Shown here in pieces: positions 8,248 through 17,875 of a stretch of DNA of 64,000 nt. The stretch is taken from IMG/VR virus record IMGVR_UViG_3300042371_000472, positions 28,483 through 92,482 of that record; one strand, written 5' to 3'. The notes below the pieces were generated by a model. The model was given only the letters and a program-made list of their open reading frames with translations, did not search any database and had not been told where the DNA came from. This stretch comes from a virus. Each line of letters begins with the position of its first letter. The first letter of the stretch is position 1. The position numbers were made by a program, and so were the translations under genes.

Positions 8248-9810
8248 ATGGCTTATACCCGCCCCGGAGTCTATGTAACAGAATCTCCGTTAAAGACAAT
8301 CGTACGAGCAGACAATGGAACCGCTACTGCGGCTTTTGTTGGCATTAACCCTCGTGGCCCGCTTACCCCAACATTGATTACCTCATGGTCTTCATACACC
8401 GCACAGTTCGGTGATCTGAACCAGGCGTATGACTTGGGTTATGCCGTGTACCAGTTCTTTGCCAATGGTGGTCGTGCTTGTTATGTATCACGCGCTGTCT
8501 ACGCTAATGCTGTTACCGCCACTGCTAGTTCGGTTATGTTCTACAAGCCAAATACTGCTGGCGCATCGGCATCGTTGTTTAACGCCACAGCCCTTGATCC
8601 AGGAACCTTTGGTAACAACATCTCATTGACAACCACTGCTGGTACCACATCTTTGGATGTGGCTACAAATACCTTCCCAACATTTAACTTGTCAGTGTCC
8701 TTGAATGGCGCAGAAGTTGAATCATGGAATGAACTCAGTCCATCACCAAGCAGTAGTCGTTACGCACCAACCGTTGTTAACACATACTCTTCATATGTAA
8801 ACATCACTAACTTTGCGGCACAAACATCAGCATCTGCTGGGTTTAGTTATAGCAACGCAAGCGTTTCTGGATTTATTACAAAGTCACTTACTGGTGGTAC
8901 TGAGGGTACTGCCGCCGCTGGAGAAACCGCACCTGCGGACTGGGACATCCCGTTCTCTGTTGCACTTAATAAGTTGGTTGATCTTCCTGAGCCTCTCATT
9001 ATTAATGCGGTCGGGCAGTTCCGTTCTGAAATTGTTAAGTCAGCACTTTCAGTTGCCCAGACCCGTGGTGATTCATTTGTAATTATTGATCCAGACCCCG
9101 CATTAACAACTCAGGTTGCTATCTCAGGAGTGGCTAACACTTATAACACTAATCAGGGTTATGGCGCAATGTACTACCCAATGTTGACAATGACTGACCC
9201 CACTAAGACTGGTGTCGGAGCAATTCGTAACACATTCCCAGGTGGTGCAGTCGCTGGTATGTTTGCCCGCACTGAAGTAGAGCGCACGGTTGCTAAGGCC
9301 CCCGCAGGTTATGGTCTTGAGGTTCGCAACGCTCTTGGTCTTGCTACTCCATTCTCGGAGTCAACAGTTGGTTTGCTGTATGAATCAGGTGTTAACACCT
9401 TTAAGGCAGTGCCTGGTGCTGGAATCATCATCCAAGGTGCCCGTACCTTGAACTTGACTAAGCCTGATAAGTACATCCCCGTGCGCCGTACCTTGAACTA
9501 TGTCAAGAATGGCTCAAAGGAACTTACTCAATTCGCAATCTTTGAACCCAACGATTCGCGCCTGTGGGCAGGCATCACTGGAAAACTCAATAAGTTCTTG
9601 AGTGACCTTTGGGGATCAGGTGGGCTTAAGGGTCGTACCCCAAGTGAGGCGTTCTATGTTGTGTGTGACTCCACAAATAACACATCAACATCTATTGATA
9701 ATGGACAAGTTAATATACAAATCGGTGTGTCATTGTTGTACCCAGCAGAATTTATTGTTATTAATGTAAGTCAATGGCTTGGTGGAAATACCACCATTGA
9801 AACTATCTAA
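8248..9810 (+). CDS. Contractile tail sheath protein
   Basis: 520 residues. The N-terminus MAYTRPGVYVTES is the hallmark start of contractile sheath proteins, followed by TAAFVGINPRGP and a FANGGRACYVSRAV block. The C-terminus (from about 410) with GARTLN, YIPVRRTLNYVK and a final hydrophobic strand is the conserved sheath domain that interlocks subunits. The protein surrounds the tube and contracts on infection, which establishes myovirus morphology. The tube gene follows after 8 bp. Confidence 0.97.
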   Translation: MAYTRPGVYVTESPLKTIVRADNGTATAAFVGINPRGPLTPTLITSWSSYTAQFGDLNQAYDLGYAVYQFFANGGRACYVSRAVYANAVTATASSVMFYKPNTAGASASLFNATALDPGTFGNNISLTTTAGTTSLDVATNTFPTFNLSVSLNGAEVESWNELSPSPSSSRYAPTVVNTYSSYVNITNFAAQTSASAGFSYSNASVSGFITKSLTGGTEGTAAAGETAPADWDIPFSVALNKLVDLPEPLIINAVGQFRSEIVKSALSVAQTRGDSFVIIDPDPALTTQVAISGVANTYNTNQGYGAMYYPMLTMTDPTKTGVGAIRNTFPGGAVAGMFARTEVERTVAKAPAGYGLEVRNALGLATPFSESTVGLLYESGVNTFKAVPGAGIIIQGARTLNLTKPDKYIPVRRTLNYVKNGSKELTQFAIFEPNDSRLWAGITGKLNKFLSDLWGSGGLKGRTPSEAFYVVCDSTNNTSTSIDNGQVNIQIGVSLLYPAEFIVINVSQWLGGNTTIETI

Positions 9811-9818
9811 GGAGAAAC

Positions 9819-10421
9819 ATGGCAGTTTTAACTCGTACCGATCCATTGCGTGACTTTAAGTTCACGGTAAAAATTATCCCAACAGGGGAACTGGAATCCG
9901 CTACCACAGGTATCGGTAATCTTGGTTTTGCTGTTGTTACTGGTCTGAGCGTTACCAACGAAATGATCCCTTATCGTGAAGGTGGTATGAACACCCATCC
10001 GCACAAGATGATTGGTCAGTCAGACTTTAACCCCATTACCTTTAGTCGTGGTGTGTTTGAAAAGCAGGACCAATTGTGGCGCTGGCAACAATTCATGCAC
10101 TCATGGACCCAGGGTTCTCTTGCTGACAATACTGGTAGCACTGGCAGTCGTAATGACTACCGTTGTAACATTATTGTAACGGTTTATGACCACCCGTATT
10201 CGGCGGCTATTGCAGAGGGCGGTAACGCTGGTTACGCAATTGACCCAGGTTCGGCTGGGCGCAATGTTGTTCCTGGTAATAAGAAACTTGAATTCACAAT
10301 CTATAACGCATGGCCCGCTGGCTTTGCATTGGGTGACCTCAACGCTGGTAACAGTTCAATCATGATCCAACAGATGACGGTTAACCATGAAGGTTTTGAA
10401 ATTGACTGGGACCCAACCTGA
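9819..10421 (+). CDS. Tail tube protein (T4 gp19-like)
   Basis: 200 residues. The start DPLRDFKFTVKI, then GLSVTNEMIPYREGG and HKMIGQSDFNPITFSRG, and a C-terminal block ending GFEIDWDPT match the conserved contractile-tail tube family that forms the hexameric inner tube for DNA passage. It follows sheath with only 8 bp between and a GGAG site. Length is normal for the family. Confidence 0.95.
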   Translation: MAVLTRTDPLRDFKFTVKIIPTGELESATTGIGNLGFAVVTGLSVTNEMIPYREGGMNTHPHKMIGQSDFNPITFSRGVFEKQDQLWRWQQFMHSWTQGSLADNTGSTGSRNDYRCNIIVTVYDHPYSAAIAEGGNAGYAIDPGSAGRNVVPGNKKLEFTIYNAWPAGFALGDLNAGNSSIMIQQMTVNHEGFEIDWDPT

Positions 10422-10474
10422 CACACAACACCTATTAGGGTGCTACATTAGAAGTAAGTAATAAGGAGCATTAC

Positions 10475-11248
10475 ATGACAACAAATGTCCAAAGTTTTGA
10501 TGCTATCTCTACGGAGAGCGCACCAACCATGCCTAAGTCACCCAATACTGGTGTTGAACTTATCCGTGGAATTGAATTAGGAAGTGATTGGATTACAAAC
10601 GCAATCGTTCGGGAAATGACTGGTGAGGATGAAGAATTCCTTTCCAGTATGGAAGCCCGAACGACTTCTAACTATGGCGAGTATGTACTTGCATTGTTGA
10701 AGCGCGTTGTTGTTTCAATTGGTGATATCTCAGTTAAGCAAACCCCAGCAGTTCTCAATGAGTTAATTATTGGGGATCGGGACTTGTTGTTCTTAGCGGT
10801 TATCCGTGCCACATACGGTGAAACGCGAGAATTCAAAGTCTCGTGTCCACATTGCAACCAGTCAAACGATCTACTTATTGACCTGCATTCTGACTTCCCA
10901 ATTGAGGGAGATCAGGAATCAGCCCGCAAGCCCATCAAGGTTGTCCTCAGGGATGGCTCAACACTCGTGTTGAATCACCCTAACTCTGATGACAGTGCGC
11001 GGATTGGTCGCTCAGGTAAAAATACAGCCCAACAGAACACCATGATGATCGCCCGTTGCGCTCAGATTGATGTGCCCAATAAAGAACAATGGGCACGGAA
11101 TCTCAGTATCGCGGATCGTTCTACCATTATCAGTGCAGTATTCAGCGCCAAAGTTGGCCCGACTCCTCGGGAGGTGAATGCCCCGTGCGGACACTGTAGT
11201 GAGGAGATTACATTGATGTTTGACTGGGTCTCACTTTTATTCGGTTAA
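10475..11248 (+). CDS. Tail-assembly chaperone / hub-assembly protein with zinc ribbon (short form)
   Basis: 257 residues, between tube and tape measure where tail-assembly chaperones sit. Two CxxC knuckles, CPHC (about residue 128) and CGHC (about 238), suggest a bound zinc, as in T4 gp26-type baseplate proteins. The frame ends DWVSLLFG at 11248. A further coding frame, shifted by +1, runs on to 11387 without a stop and has no ATG at its head, so a long form by frameshifting is likely (next entry). Confidence 0.7.
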   Translation: MTTNVQSFDAISTESAPTMPKSPNTGVELIRGIELGSDWITNAIVREMTGEDEEFLSSMEARTTSNYGEYVLALLKRVVVSIGDISVKQTPAVLNELIIGDRDLLFLAVIRATYGETREFKVSCPHCNQSNDLLIDLHSDFPIEGDQESARKPIKVVLRDGSTLVLNHPNSDDSARIGRSGKNTAQQNTMMIARCAQIDVPNKEQWARNLSIADRSTIISAVFSAKVGPTPREVNAPCGHCSEEITLMFDWVSLLFG

Positions 11249-11387
11249 TATTGATAATATATATTGGGAATACAACTCCATAGCCACTGTTTATAAAGGT
11301 TTTTCTTTAAATGAGATAAAGAACATGCCCGTCAGAGAACGGCTGTTCTGGGGAAAGTTAGCACGGTGGCAAAGTAACGGAGGGTAA
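11235..11387 (+). CDS. Frameshift-accessed C-terminal extension of the tail-assembly chaperone
   Basis: The frame with codons at positions divisible by three is open through the apparent 138-bp gap and encodes about 50 residues, including NIYWEYNSIATVYKGFS and EIKNMPVRERLFWGKLARW. It ends with a TAA sharing one base with the tape-measure ATG at 11387. Relative to the upstream gene this is a +1 (or -2) shift. The likely slip is at CTT-TTA (11234-11239), where a Leu tRNA on CUU can re-pair with UUU while the rare UUA codon waits. This mirrors the lambda G/GT strategy. The alternative is independent initiation at TTG 11220. Confidence 0.65.
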   Translation, partial: FYSVNIDNIYWEYNSIATVYKGFSLNEIKNMPVRERLFWGKLARWQSNGG

Positions 11388-14104
11388 TGATGACAGAACC
11401 AAACATTTCAGGAAATAGCAGTGGTTCTGCGTCTATGCCTGTTATTTCGGGTGACCAAAAGGGTCTTGCAAAACTAACAAAGCAAGCAAATGCTTTAAAA
11501 AGTGCCCTTGATGGTGTTGCTAAATCATTAGACCTAATTACCGTTAAGGGTAACAAGGCTGTCGCGGCTCTAAAGGGTATTAATGGTAGTAGCAGTGGTG
11601 TTACTACTGGTGCTACCCCAGGATCACAGGGTCACCCCACTCTAGTTAATAGTTCTCCTGTACCTACTACTAGTAGCAACACGCGGTACGCACTCAGTCC
11701 AGACGCGAGTGGTAGCGGTAGTAGCCGTGGTATGTCTGCATTGCAGGTATTCCAACAAAATGCTTCTCCATTTGCTATGGGAGTAGTCGGGGCGGCTACC
11801 GCAGTTGGTAGTGTGGTTGGTGCTGGTGTTTCGGCTATGGACGCGCGTATTGCGCGAGGATACGAATACTCATCATCCGCTGACAAGATGTCAGTCCTGT
11901 ACCAGCAGATTACTGGTCTCAGTAATGCTGGTGTCCGTAGTGCTTATCGCCAGCCTTTAACTAATTACCGCCTTGGTCAAAATGGCATCAACGCCCTAAT
12001 GGGAATGCAGGCATCTACTGGTATTAGCGCCCTTGGTAACGCTTCTACTGTTGAGGGTCTGAACGCTCTATCGGGATACAGCCTTGGTGCTGAGGGTGTT
12101 ACCAGCATGCTCACTAGTTTGGGTAGCGCCCAAACCACTAACCGTATGTTCATGATGACTGGTCAAAGTCTATATATGCCTGGGGGTGGTCAGCGTAGTG
12201 GTACGGAAGTTATTCAAAACTTGGCGCGAGCATCGGGTTTAATGAACCTCAGAAATCCTGGTGGGGCATTACAACAAGGAAGTAACACTCGTGCCCGCTT
12301 GGCAGACATGGGTGTGGATACTGCTACACAGGACCTAGTTATCCAGTACGCCATGGCAAACCAAAAATATGGTGCCAAGGGCGGCAAGGGAATGTACGAC
12401 CCTTCCAGTAAATCCCAAAGACAATTTGTAGGTATTGAAGATAACTTTGCTACTCAAATTGAAGAAACTATGAAGGTTAAGACTAACCGTGAAGAAGACT
12501 TCTACGGTCGTCAACAGGATAATTTTGCCAAACTTGAAAAAGCAACCCAAAGCCTTGAAGAAATGTTTGGAAGACTTGAAGACAGACTCCAAGGAATTAT
12601 TGGTAAGGGTATTGAAACCAAACCTGGTCGTAAGATCGCTGGTGGTGCACTTAAGGCAGTAGGGCCAGCCGCTATGTTGGCTGGTGCCGCAATGTCTTCT
12701 ACTGGTGCTGGCGCCGCGTTTGGTGTACCACTAATGGCTCTTGGAGCGTTGGCAACTGCTTTTGGTTCATCCATAGATGGGGGTGACCCAGGTCCTGGGC
12801 GTAATCTACCCTCAATCGGTAAAACTGGTGACCCAAACACAGCAGGTGGTTCAGGGAAAATGCACCCTACGATGCAACAGCGCGTGGATCAACTTGTTGC
12901 CGCTTCAGGTGGCAAGGTGGGTATTGGTCAAGGTTACCGAAGTAAGGCTGAGCAAGAAACTATGTTCCGCTCGCGCTACCGTAAGACTTCTAGCCCTACC
13001 GATGCTAACGGTAAGAAGAATTGGGAATGGGATGGTTCTTACTGGGAGCATGTAAGTGGCGCTCAAGCCGCACCCCCTGGACGATCAATGCACGAAATTG
13101 GTCTTGCGGCTGACTTAACTGGTGATATGGCTTGGGTACAAGCAAACGCTGGTCGTTTTGGTTTGAAACATTTTGCGGGCATGGGAGAACCTTGGCATGT
13201 CCAGCCAGCAGAACTCCCTAATGGTCGTACTGAGTATGAAAAGCAGGGACGCCCTTGGGGTGGAGAACCAATGTCATCAGGAAGTGGGCCATCAGGGAAA
13301 ACGGAACACACTCGTGATTCATATACTGGTGGTAATACAACTACTGCGGGTATAACCACAGCATCCTTTGCAGGAATGAGTATGGCTGATGCTATCGCTT
13401 CCTTCCGAGCAAGTGGGTTCCTTGGTTCTACTGGATTAAGTGGTGGCTCAGGCAGTCCGAGACGACGAGGTGGTGGTGCTGGGTCTACACCTAACTCCAC
13501 TCCGACAAAAACAGGTGGTCAGTTATCTGGTGAAGATGTAGCGCGTTTTGCATATAACGCTGGATTCCGTGGTGAGAATTTAGTTAAGGCAGTCGCTATT
13601 GCTTACCGTGAAAGTAGGTGGAATGCAGGGTCATATAACCCTGATGCTTCTACTAAGGACCTTTCATATGGTCTTATGCAGATCAACATGCTGGGTGCCC
13701 TAGGTCCGGCGCGTCTTAAGCAATTTGGTCTTTCTAAAAATGAAGACCTTTATGATCCTGCGATAAATATGAAAGCCGCCTTTCAGATGTCTGGTGGTAA
13801 TAATTTCTATGCATGGGGTCCTTATAAGGGTAAGGACCCGTTATATAGCACTAACCCTGAAGCCGCCCGACAAGCGGTAACAAATGCGGGTTTTAGTACA
13901 GAGGGTGACCCTGACATCCGTTCCTCAGCGCGAGGTAGTGGTATGAGTGTTTCTACTTTAACAACTGGGGCAACTTTTAACATCTCACCAGTAATTAATG
14001 TTAATGGTGGTGGTAACCCGCAGGCTGACGCACAAGTAATTGCCCGTGAGGTAGTAACAATTATTGAGCGCGAAATGCGATTAAAGAATATGAGGAATGC
14101 ATAA
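11387..14104 (+). CDS. Tape measure protein with M15 peptidase and lysozyme-like (SLT) domains
   Basis: 905 residues. Residues 1-450 are helical and Gly/Ser-rich with hydrophobic patches (tape-measure-like). Around 490-610 is a D-Ala-D-Ala carboxypeptidase (VanY/M15) domain with SMHEIGLAADLTG (about 567-579) and EPWHVQP (about 600-606), carrying the His/Asp zinc ligands. Around 720-850 is a lytic-transglycosylase-type domain with catalytic Glu in AYRESRW (about 742) and SYGLMQIN. The protein should set tail length and open the cell wall during DNA entry. It overlaps the next gene by one base. Confidence 0.85.
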   Translation: MMTEPNISGNSSGSASMPVISGDQKGLAKLTKQANALKSALDGVAKSLDLITVKGNKAVAALKGINGSSSGVTTGATPGSQGHPTLVNSSPVPTTSSNTRYALSPDASGSGSSRGMSALQVFQQNASPFAMGVVGAATAVGSVVGAGVSAMDARIARGYEYSSSADKMSVLYQQITGLSNAGVRSAYRQPLTNYRLGQNGINALMGMQASTGISALGNASTVEGLNALSGYSLGAEGVTSMLTSLGSAQTTNRMFMMTGQSLYMPGGGQRSGTEVIQNLARASGLMNLRNPGGALQQGSNTRARLADMGVDTATQDLVIQYAMANQKYGAKGGKGMYDPSSKSQRQFVGIEDNFATQIEETMKVKTNREEDFYGRQQDNFAKLEKATQSLEEMFGRLEDRLQGIIGKGIETKPGRKIAGGALKAVGPAAMLAGAAMSSTGAGAAFGVPLMALGALATAFGSSIDGGDPGPGRNLPSIGKTGDPNTAGGSGKMHPTMQQRVDQLVAASGGKVGIGQGYRSKAEQETMFRSRYRKTSSPTDANGKKNWEWDGSYWEHVSGAQAAPPGRSMHEIGLAADLTGDMAWVQANAGRFGLKHFAGMGEPWHVQPAELPNGRTEYEKQGRPWGGEPMSSGSGPSGKTEHTRDSYTGGNTTTAGITTASFAGMSMADAIASFRASGFLGSTGLSGGSGSPRRRGGGAGSTPNSTPTKTGGQLSGEDVARFAYNAGFRGENLVKAVAIAYRESRWNAGSYNPDASTKDLSYGLMQINMLGALGPARLKQFGLSKNEDLYDPAINMKAAFQMSGGNNFYAWGPYKGKDPLYSTNPEAARQAVTNAGFSTEGDPDIRSSARGSGMSVSTLTTGATFNISPVINVNGGGNPQADAQVIAREVVTIIEREMRLKNMRNA

Positions 14105-15942
14105 TGGCAATTAACTCTTATACATCAAACCAGTGGTATAACTACCCAACTGGCGTGACTGGTCCAGGTAACCACAAGTCTTTAGCGCGCACTAATAAAG
14201 ACAATCCTGAGTTTATGTTCCCAGGAAACCCTCGTAAAAATCTTGGTATTGGAGGACAAGATACTAAAATTCAACGAGGTTTTATGCGTTGCCTATTGAC
14301 TGAGATTGACGGGGCACCAAAAGATTTACCTAACCGAAGGTTCTTCTTTCAATTTAACCCTGAGCGCATTATGCGTAGTGTTTCACTTTCTAGTGGTATG
14401 ACAAATGTATTATTTCAAGACCCAGGTCAGTTTTCTGTTGCAACTCCAGGTAACGCCACTTTCTCATTTGACATCATGCTTAACCGAGAGATGGAAGTTA
14501 ACAACCATACTAACTTCTCAGGTAAAAGAACAACTGATGTTCCCCCGCCCCTTAACCTTAATGACCTTAACAATATTGTAGGTAACGGAATTGGAACACC
14601 AACTGGGCAGGATGTCGGTCAGATTGGTGTACTCGCAGACCTGATGATTATGGACAGTATTATTGGTCAAGGTATTTCTGACGATATTATTTCTGCTTTA
14701 TCTAAATTGACTAGCCGCAGTAGCACATGGGATTCATCAGACTCATCGTCAGGGGCATCTGCTGGTACTGACCCTAACTTTATTTCAGAGACAGATGCAA
14801 GTAACGCTTTTAAAGCAATTCGTGGTAACAGCGCATTTCTAGTAAGCACACCAGTCCGCATTGTGTTCTCGTCAATGTTTATGGTTGATGGTTTTATCCA
14901 AGCATCATCTGTCAACTTTACAAAGTTCAATAACAGCATGGTGCCAACTATGTGCGTCATTAATGTTCAAGTTGAGGCAAAGTACATTGGATTTGCTAAA
15001 AAAGATACATATTTGACTCAATCATTAAATGAATTAAGACCCGCACCTACATCTGCTGACGCTGGGGCGGGTGCACCTAAAAATATAGTTGGCGACCCAG
15101 AGGAATACGCTTTATTATTAAAAGCAATATCAGATTCAAGTAATTATCAAATACATGTTGCTGGTATAAATGACAACTCTGCTGGATGGACTCCCGGTAA
15201 TGTGGATGGACCTGTTCCTGGTAATTACAGAATAATGGACTTACTCAGTTTTGATAATCTTTTACTAAGAATGGGTTTTGTAGATTCTGATGAAGATACA
15301 ACTAAAAAAGGTCTTGGAAAGTTATTCTATGATTCAAATTATAAATTAACTGTTAAACATACACCAAGAGTTCGTGTATGGAGATCATTTAGTGGTAATG
15401 AACAAGATGAAGAAAAAATTAATGGAAGAACGGCAACCTTTGGTGATAAAGGTCCAGGCACATTAGAAAAAAGTTTCCAGAATTGGCTGATTCGTGCTGT
15501 GGTACGGAATGTTCTACTTCTAGATGTAGAGGGAACTCCAGTAGTAATTAATGATTTGGCGGGATGGAAAAAGTACCGATCATACGGTGGTGGCAATTCA
15601 GATTTTGGTGATGTAAAAACTGTGGATAAAAACTATGACAATAAAGAAAATCGTGTATTTTCTAAAGCATCAGATAATGGTGTATCTAAATCTGTGGCTA
15701 AGTCACTGTTTTTTCAGGGTGTAAACGCGGATAACGCCGACGATATCGTATTACTTGTAGAGTATAGTTTAGATATAGAAGCAACAATACAAAGATCAGA
15801 CGGTAAAAACTCAACTGTATTTTTACCTTTTACTAAAAAAGTATTTCAAAAACGAAAATCTATGATTTATGCAGATATGAAAATGCAAATATATGGTAGC
15901 CAAACCACCACTACTGGTGGAGGGGGCGGGGGTAGTTTTTAA
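14104..15942 (+). CDS. Baseplate hub / CIS-tube-domain tail protein
   Basis: 612 residues. The N-terminal third has RRFFFQFNPERIMRS and GNATFSFDIMLNREMEV, the pattern of tube-like baseplate proteins shared by phages and contractile injection systems. A second beta block, RIVFSSMFMVDGFIQ and NVQVEAKYIGFA, sits near residue 260-300. The C-terminus ends in a poly-Gly tail. It is followed after 2 bp by a LysM-like gene, its usual companion. It probably joins tube to the gpD-like hub. Confidence 0.7.
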   Translation: MAINSYTSNQWYNYPTGVTGPGNHKSLARTNKDNPEFMFPGNPRKNLGIGGQDTKIQRGFMRCLLTEIDGAPKDLPNRRFFFQFNPERIMRSVSLSSGMTNVLFQDPGQFSVATPGNATFSFDIMLNREMEVNNHTNFSGKRTTDVPPPLNLNDLNNIVGNGIGTPTGQDVGQIGVLADLMIMDSIIGQGISDDIISALSKLTSRSSTWDSSDSSSGASAGTDPNFISETDASNAFKAIRGNSAFLVSTPVRIVFSSMFMVDGFIQASSVNFTKFNNSMVPTMCVINVQVEAKYIGFAKKDTYLTQSLNELRPAPTSADAGAGAPKNIVGDPEEYALLLKAISDSSNYQIHVAGINDNSAGWTPGNVDGPVPGNYRIMDLLSFDNLLLRMGFVDSDEDTTKKGLGKLFYDSNYKLTVKHTPRVRVWRSFSGNEQDEEKINGRTATFGDKGPGTLEKSFQNWLIRAVVRNVLLLDVEGTPVVINDLAGWKKYRSYGGGNSDFGDVKTVDKNYDNKENRVFSKASDNGVSKSVAKSLFFQGVNADNADDIVLLVEYSLDIEATIQRSDGKNSTVFLPFTKKVFQKRKSMIYADMKMQIYGSQTTTTGGGGGGSF

Positions 15943-15944
15943 CT

Positions 15945-16205
15945 ATGGCATTCGTACAGTCAATTTCTCGTTACTTCACACAACCATCTCCCGATGGCAG
16001 TGGTTCATATGTGTCTACTCGTAAATATGGTGATGGATCAAAATATTATAGTTACACATCAGTAGAGGGTGATACTTTTGACCGCCTTGCATATCGTACT
16101 TTATTTGATCCAGAACGCTATTGGGAAATTGCAGACCTGAATCCACATGTTCCTTTTCCCGATGAAATACCCGTAGGCACCTTGGTTCGGATTCCAATTA
16201 AATGA
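15945..16205 (+). CDS. LysM-like baseplate protein (gp53 / tail protein X type)
   Basis: 86 residues. The central segment YTSVEGDTFDRLAYRTL and the end DEIPVGTLVRIPIK match the LysM-like fold of T4 gp53 and P2 gpX, which bind at the hub or wedge and may contact peptidoglycan. The stop overlaps the following ATG (ATGA), coupling it to the gpD-like hub gene. Confidence 0.8.
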   Translation: MAFVQSISRYFTQPSPDGSGSYVSTRKYGDGSKYYSYTSVEGDTFDRLAYRTLFDPERYWEIADLNPHVPFPDEIPVGTLVRIPIK

Positions 16206-17365
16206 TCTTTACATCGCATAGCCGCATATCACCAAATATTAACTTTGTGATAGACAACGCCCCTATGCGATATATGTCTATTGTTCAAATGGAGTTGGGA
16301 CTTGCTGAAAACCAGCATGACATCCTGCGTGTCCGAGTGGCTGGTGTACCACCGCGATTACTTACAGAATACTTATCCAAACCCGTCCTTTGTTACTGGG
16401 GATTTGGCGTAGATAAACATGAGTTCTGTGGGTACATCGCATCAGTTGAACCTTCATTTAGAAACTCTGACGGTGTAATTAATGGGAGTACCTTCCAACT
16501 AGTTGAACTTGTGTGTATGGGTGCCTCATATAACATGCGCGCTAAGAAAACACGGCTGTGGGAAAACGCATCTATTCAAAGTGTTGCGATAACCCTGGCA
16601 GACGAATATAAGTTCAGCGTATCTACAGTCTCTGAGTCATTTGCATACCCGCGCATTGTTCAGTCAGAAGAATCTGACTGGGAGTTTTTAAACAAGGTCG
16701 CAGATATGTATGGTCTGTCTGTGTCAATGCATGGCACACACATACATGTATGGAACCCAATGAATTCATTGGGGCGCCAAATCTCATACCATCAACTCAA
16801 AAATGTTAAAGCGCGTAATGGTGACCCTAAAACTTACCCCGCAATGATTCTGTCAATGCAGGGAGTATTTGGTGACTCTATTGATCCACTAAGCAGTCAT
16901 ACGCTGTTGGCAACCGTGTTAGATAACCAGGGTAAAACTTATACATCAAATAACTTTAATGAAACTACTGGATTTGGTAAACCTATTGATATAAACATTA
17001 CTGACAGTATTAGTATTAACGCCACCTCTACTACTATGGCAGATACTATTGTTACGGCTAATAGCCGTGGCATTAACACCCTTACCGCAAAGTTATCCTT
17101 AACTGGTACTGCGGGAGTGCTACCGGGTGGGATTGTCAGTATTTCTAATTTTGAATCTAACTTTGAGGGATTTTGGTATGTCAAAGAGGTTACCCATACA
17201 GTTACTCGTGATGAGTTCTTTACACAAATGACTGTGTCGCGCAAAGATACAAACGATATCAATGCGTACATGACTATGCAGTCAACTATGCCTGAGGTAC
17301 CAGAGTCGTCGTTTGTGAATGGTATTTGGCGTTCATCTAGACAAATGGAGGATATCTATGTTTAA
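16202..17365 (+). CDS. Baseplate hub protein (gpD / T4 gp27-like)
   Basis: 387 residues. The sequence pattern SIQSVAITLADEY, SEESDWEFLNKVADMYGLSV and SMHGTHIHVWNP (about residues 125-200) is typical of late-control protein D family hubs that top the puncturing spike. No separate spike (gpV/PAAR) gene is visible nearby. The last codons overlap the start of a 39-codon membrane-protein gene by 8 bp. Confidence 0.85.
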   Translation: MIFTSHSRISPNINFVIDNAPMRYMSIVQMELGLAENQHDILRVRVAGVPPRLLTEYLSKPVLCYWGFGVDKHEFCGYIASVEPSFRNSDGVINGSTFQLVELVCMGASYNMRAKKTRLWENASIQSVAITLADEYKFSVSTVSESFAYPRIVQSEESDWEFLNKVADMYGLSVSMHGTHIHVWNPMNSLGRQISYHQLKNVKARNGDPKTYPAMILSMQGVFGDSIDPLSSHTLLATVLDNQGKTYTSNNFNETTGFGKPIDINITDSISINATSTTMADTIVTANSRGINTLTAKLSLTGTAGVLPGGIVSISNFESNFEGFWYVKEVTHTVTRDEFFTQMTVSRKDTNDINAYMTMQSTMPEVPESSFVNGIWRSSRQMEDIYV

Positions 17366-17477
17366 AGTAATCCTTAAAGGAATTTTAATAACTCTTATTG
17401 GAGCATTTATTATGAGCAGTTATGTTTCATGGTGCGCCTACGGTTTGTACAAAAGTGTTCATGGTGATACCAAATGA
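17358..17477 (+). CDS. 39-residue single-span membrane microprotein
   Basis: The frame from ATG 17358 starts MFKVILKGILITLIG and continues AFIMSSYVSWCAYGL, giving one hydrophobic span followed by a polar tail ending HGDTK. It overlaps the hub gene by 8 bp and shares ATGA with the gp25 gene (17474-17477), and AATGGAGG lies upstream of its ATG. This tight packing within an essential baseplate operon argues that it is expressed. A membrane protein here is unusual; it could be a holin/antiholin, an entry-pore factor or a superinfection-exclusion peptide. Confidence 0.7.
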   Translation: MFKVILKGILITLIGAFIMSSYVSWCAYGLYKSVHGDTK

Positions 17478-17875
17478 AAGCAATATACTTACCATTTCAA
17501 TTTAAGAATGGTGGTATCGCCACGGTTGGTGACTTTGATGCCATTATTAAACAACAAATCTTAGATGTCTTGACAGTATCTAGGCAGGAGCGTGTTATGC
17601 GCCCTGATTATGGTGTTGGCGCATATGGCATGCTGTATGAATTAATTGATCCGCTTGTTTGGGAAGACTTTAAAGAAGTCGCTATGCGGGAAATCTCTGA
17701 CAATGTTCGTGGTGTGGCTATCCGAGATATTGTTATATCGGATAAGGACCAAAGCCAAATGTCAAATACACAGACATCCATATCTATATCTGTATTTTAT
17801 GAAATATTACCATCACAAAAATCCAGTGTTACACTGAGTGTGAGCGACTTCTTAAGTGAGGATAACTATGCCTAA
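17474..17875 (+). CDS. Baseplate wedge protein (GPW/gp25 family)
   Basis: 133 residues. The motif VSRQERVMRPDYGVGAYGMLYE (about residues 34-55) is the diagnostic gp25 pattern, where a conserved Arg/Pro/Gly stretch nucleates sheath assembly. A gpJ gene follows with an 8-bp overlap, the invariant partner order. Despite the family's old lysozyme name, no catalytic Glu pattern is expected. Size is normal. Confidence 0.93.
   Translation: MKAIYLPFQFKNGGIATVGDFDAIIKQQILDVLTVSRQERVMRPDYGVGAYGMLYELIDPLVWEDFKEVAMREISDNVRGVAIRDIVISDKDQSQMSNTQTSISISVFYEILPSQKSSVTLSVSDFLSEDNYA

Noticed and set aside
10475-11248. A -1 frameshift for the tail-assembly chaperone
   Set aside because: The extension frame is +1 (or -2) by coordinates, and the -1 frame is not the one carrying the coding extension.
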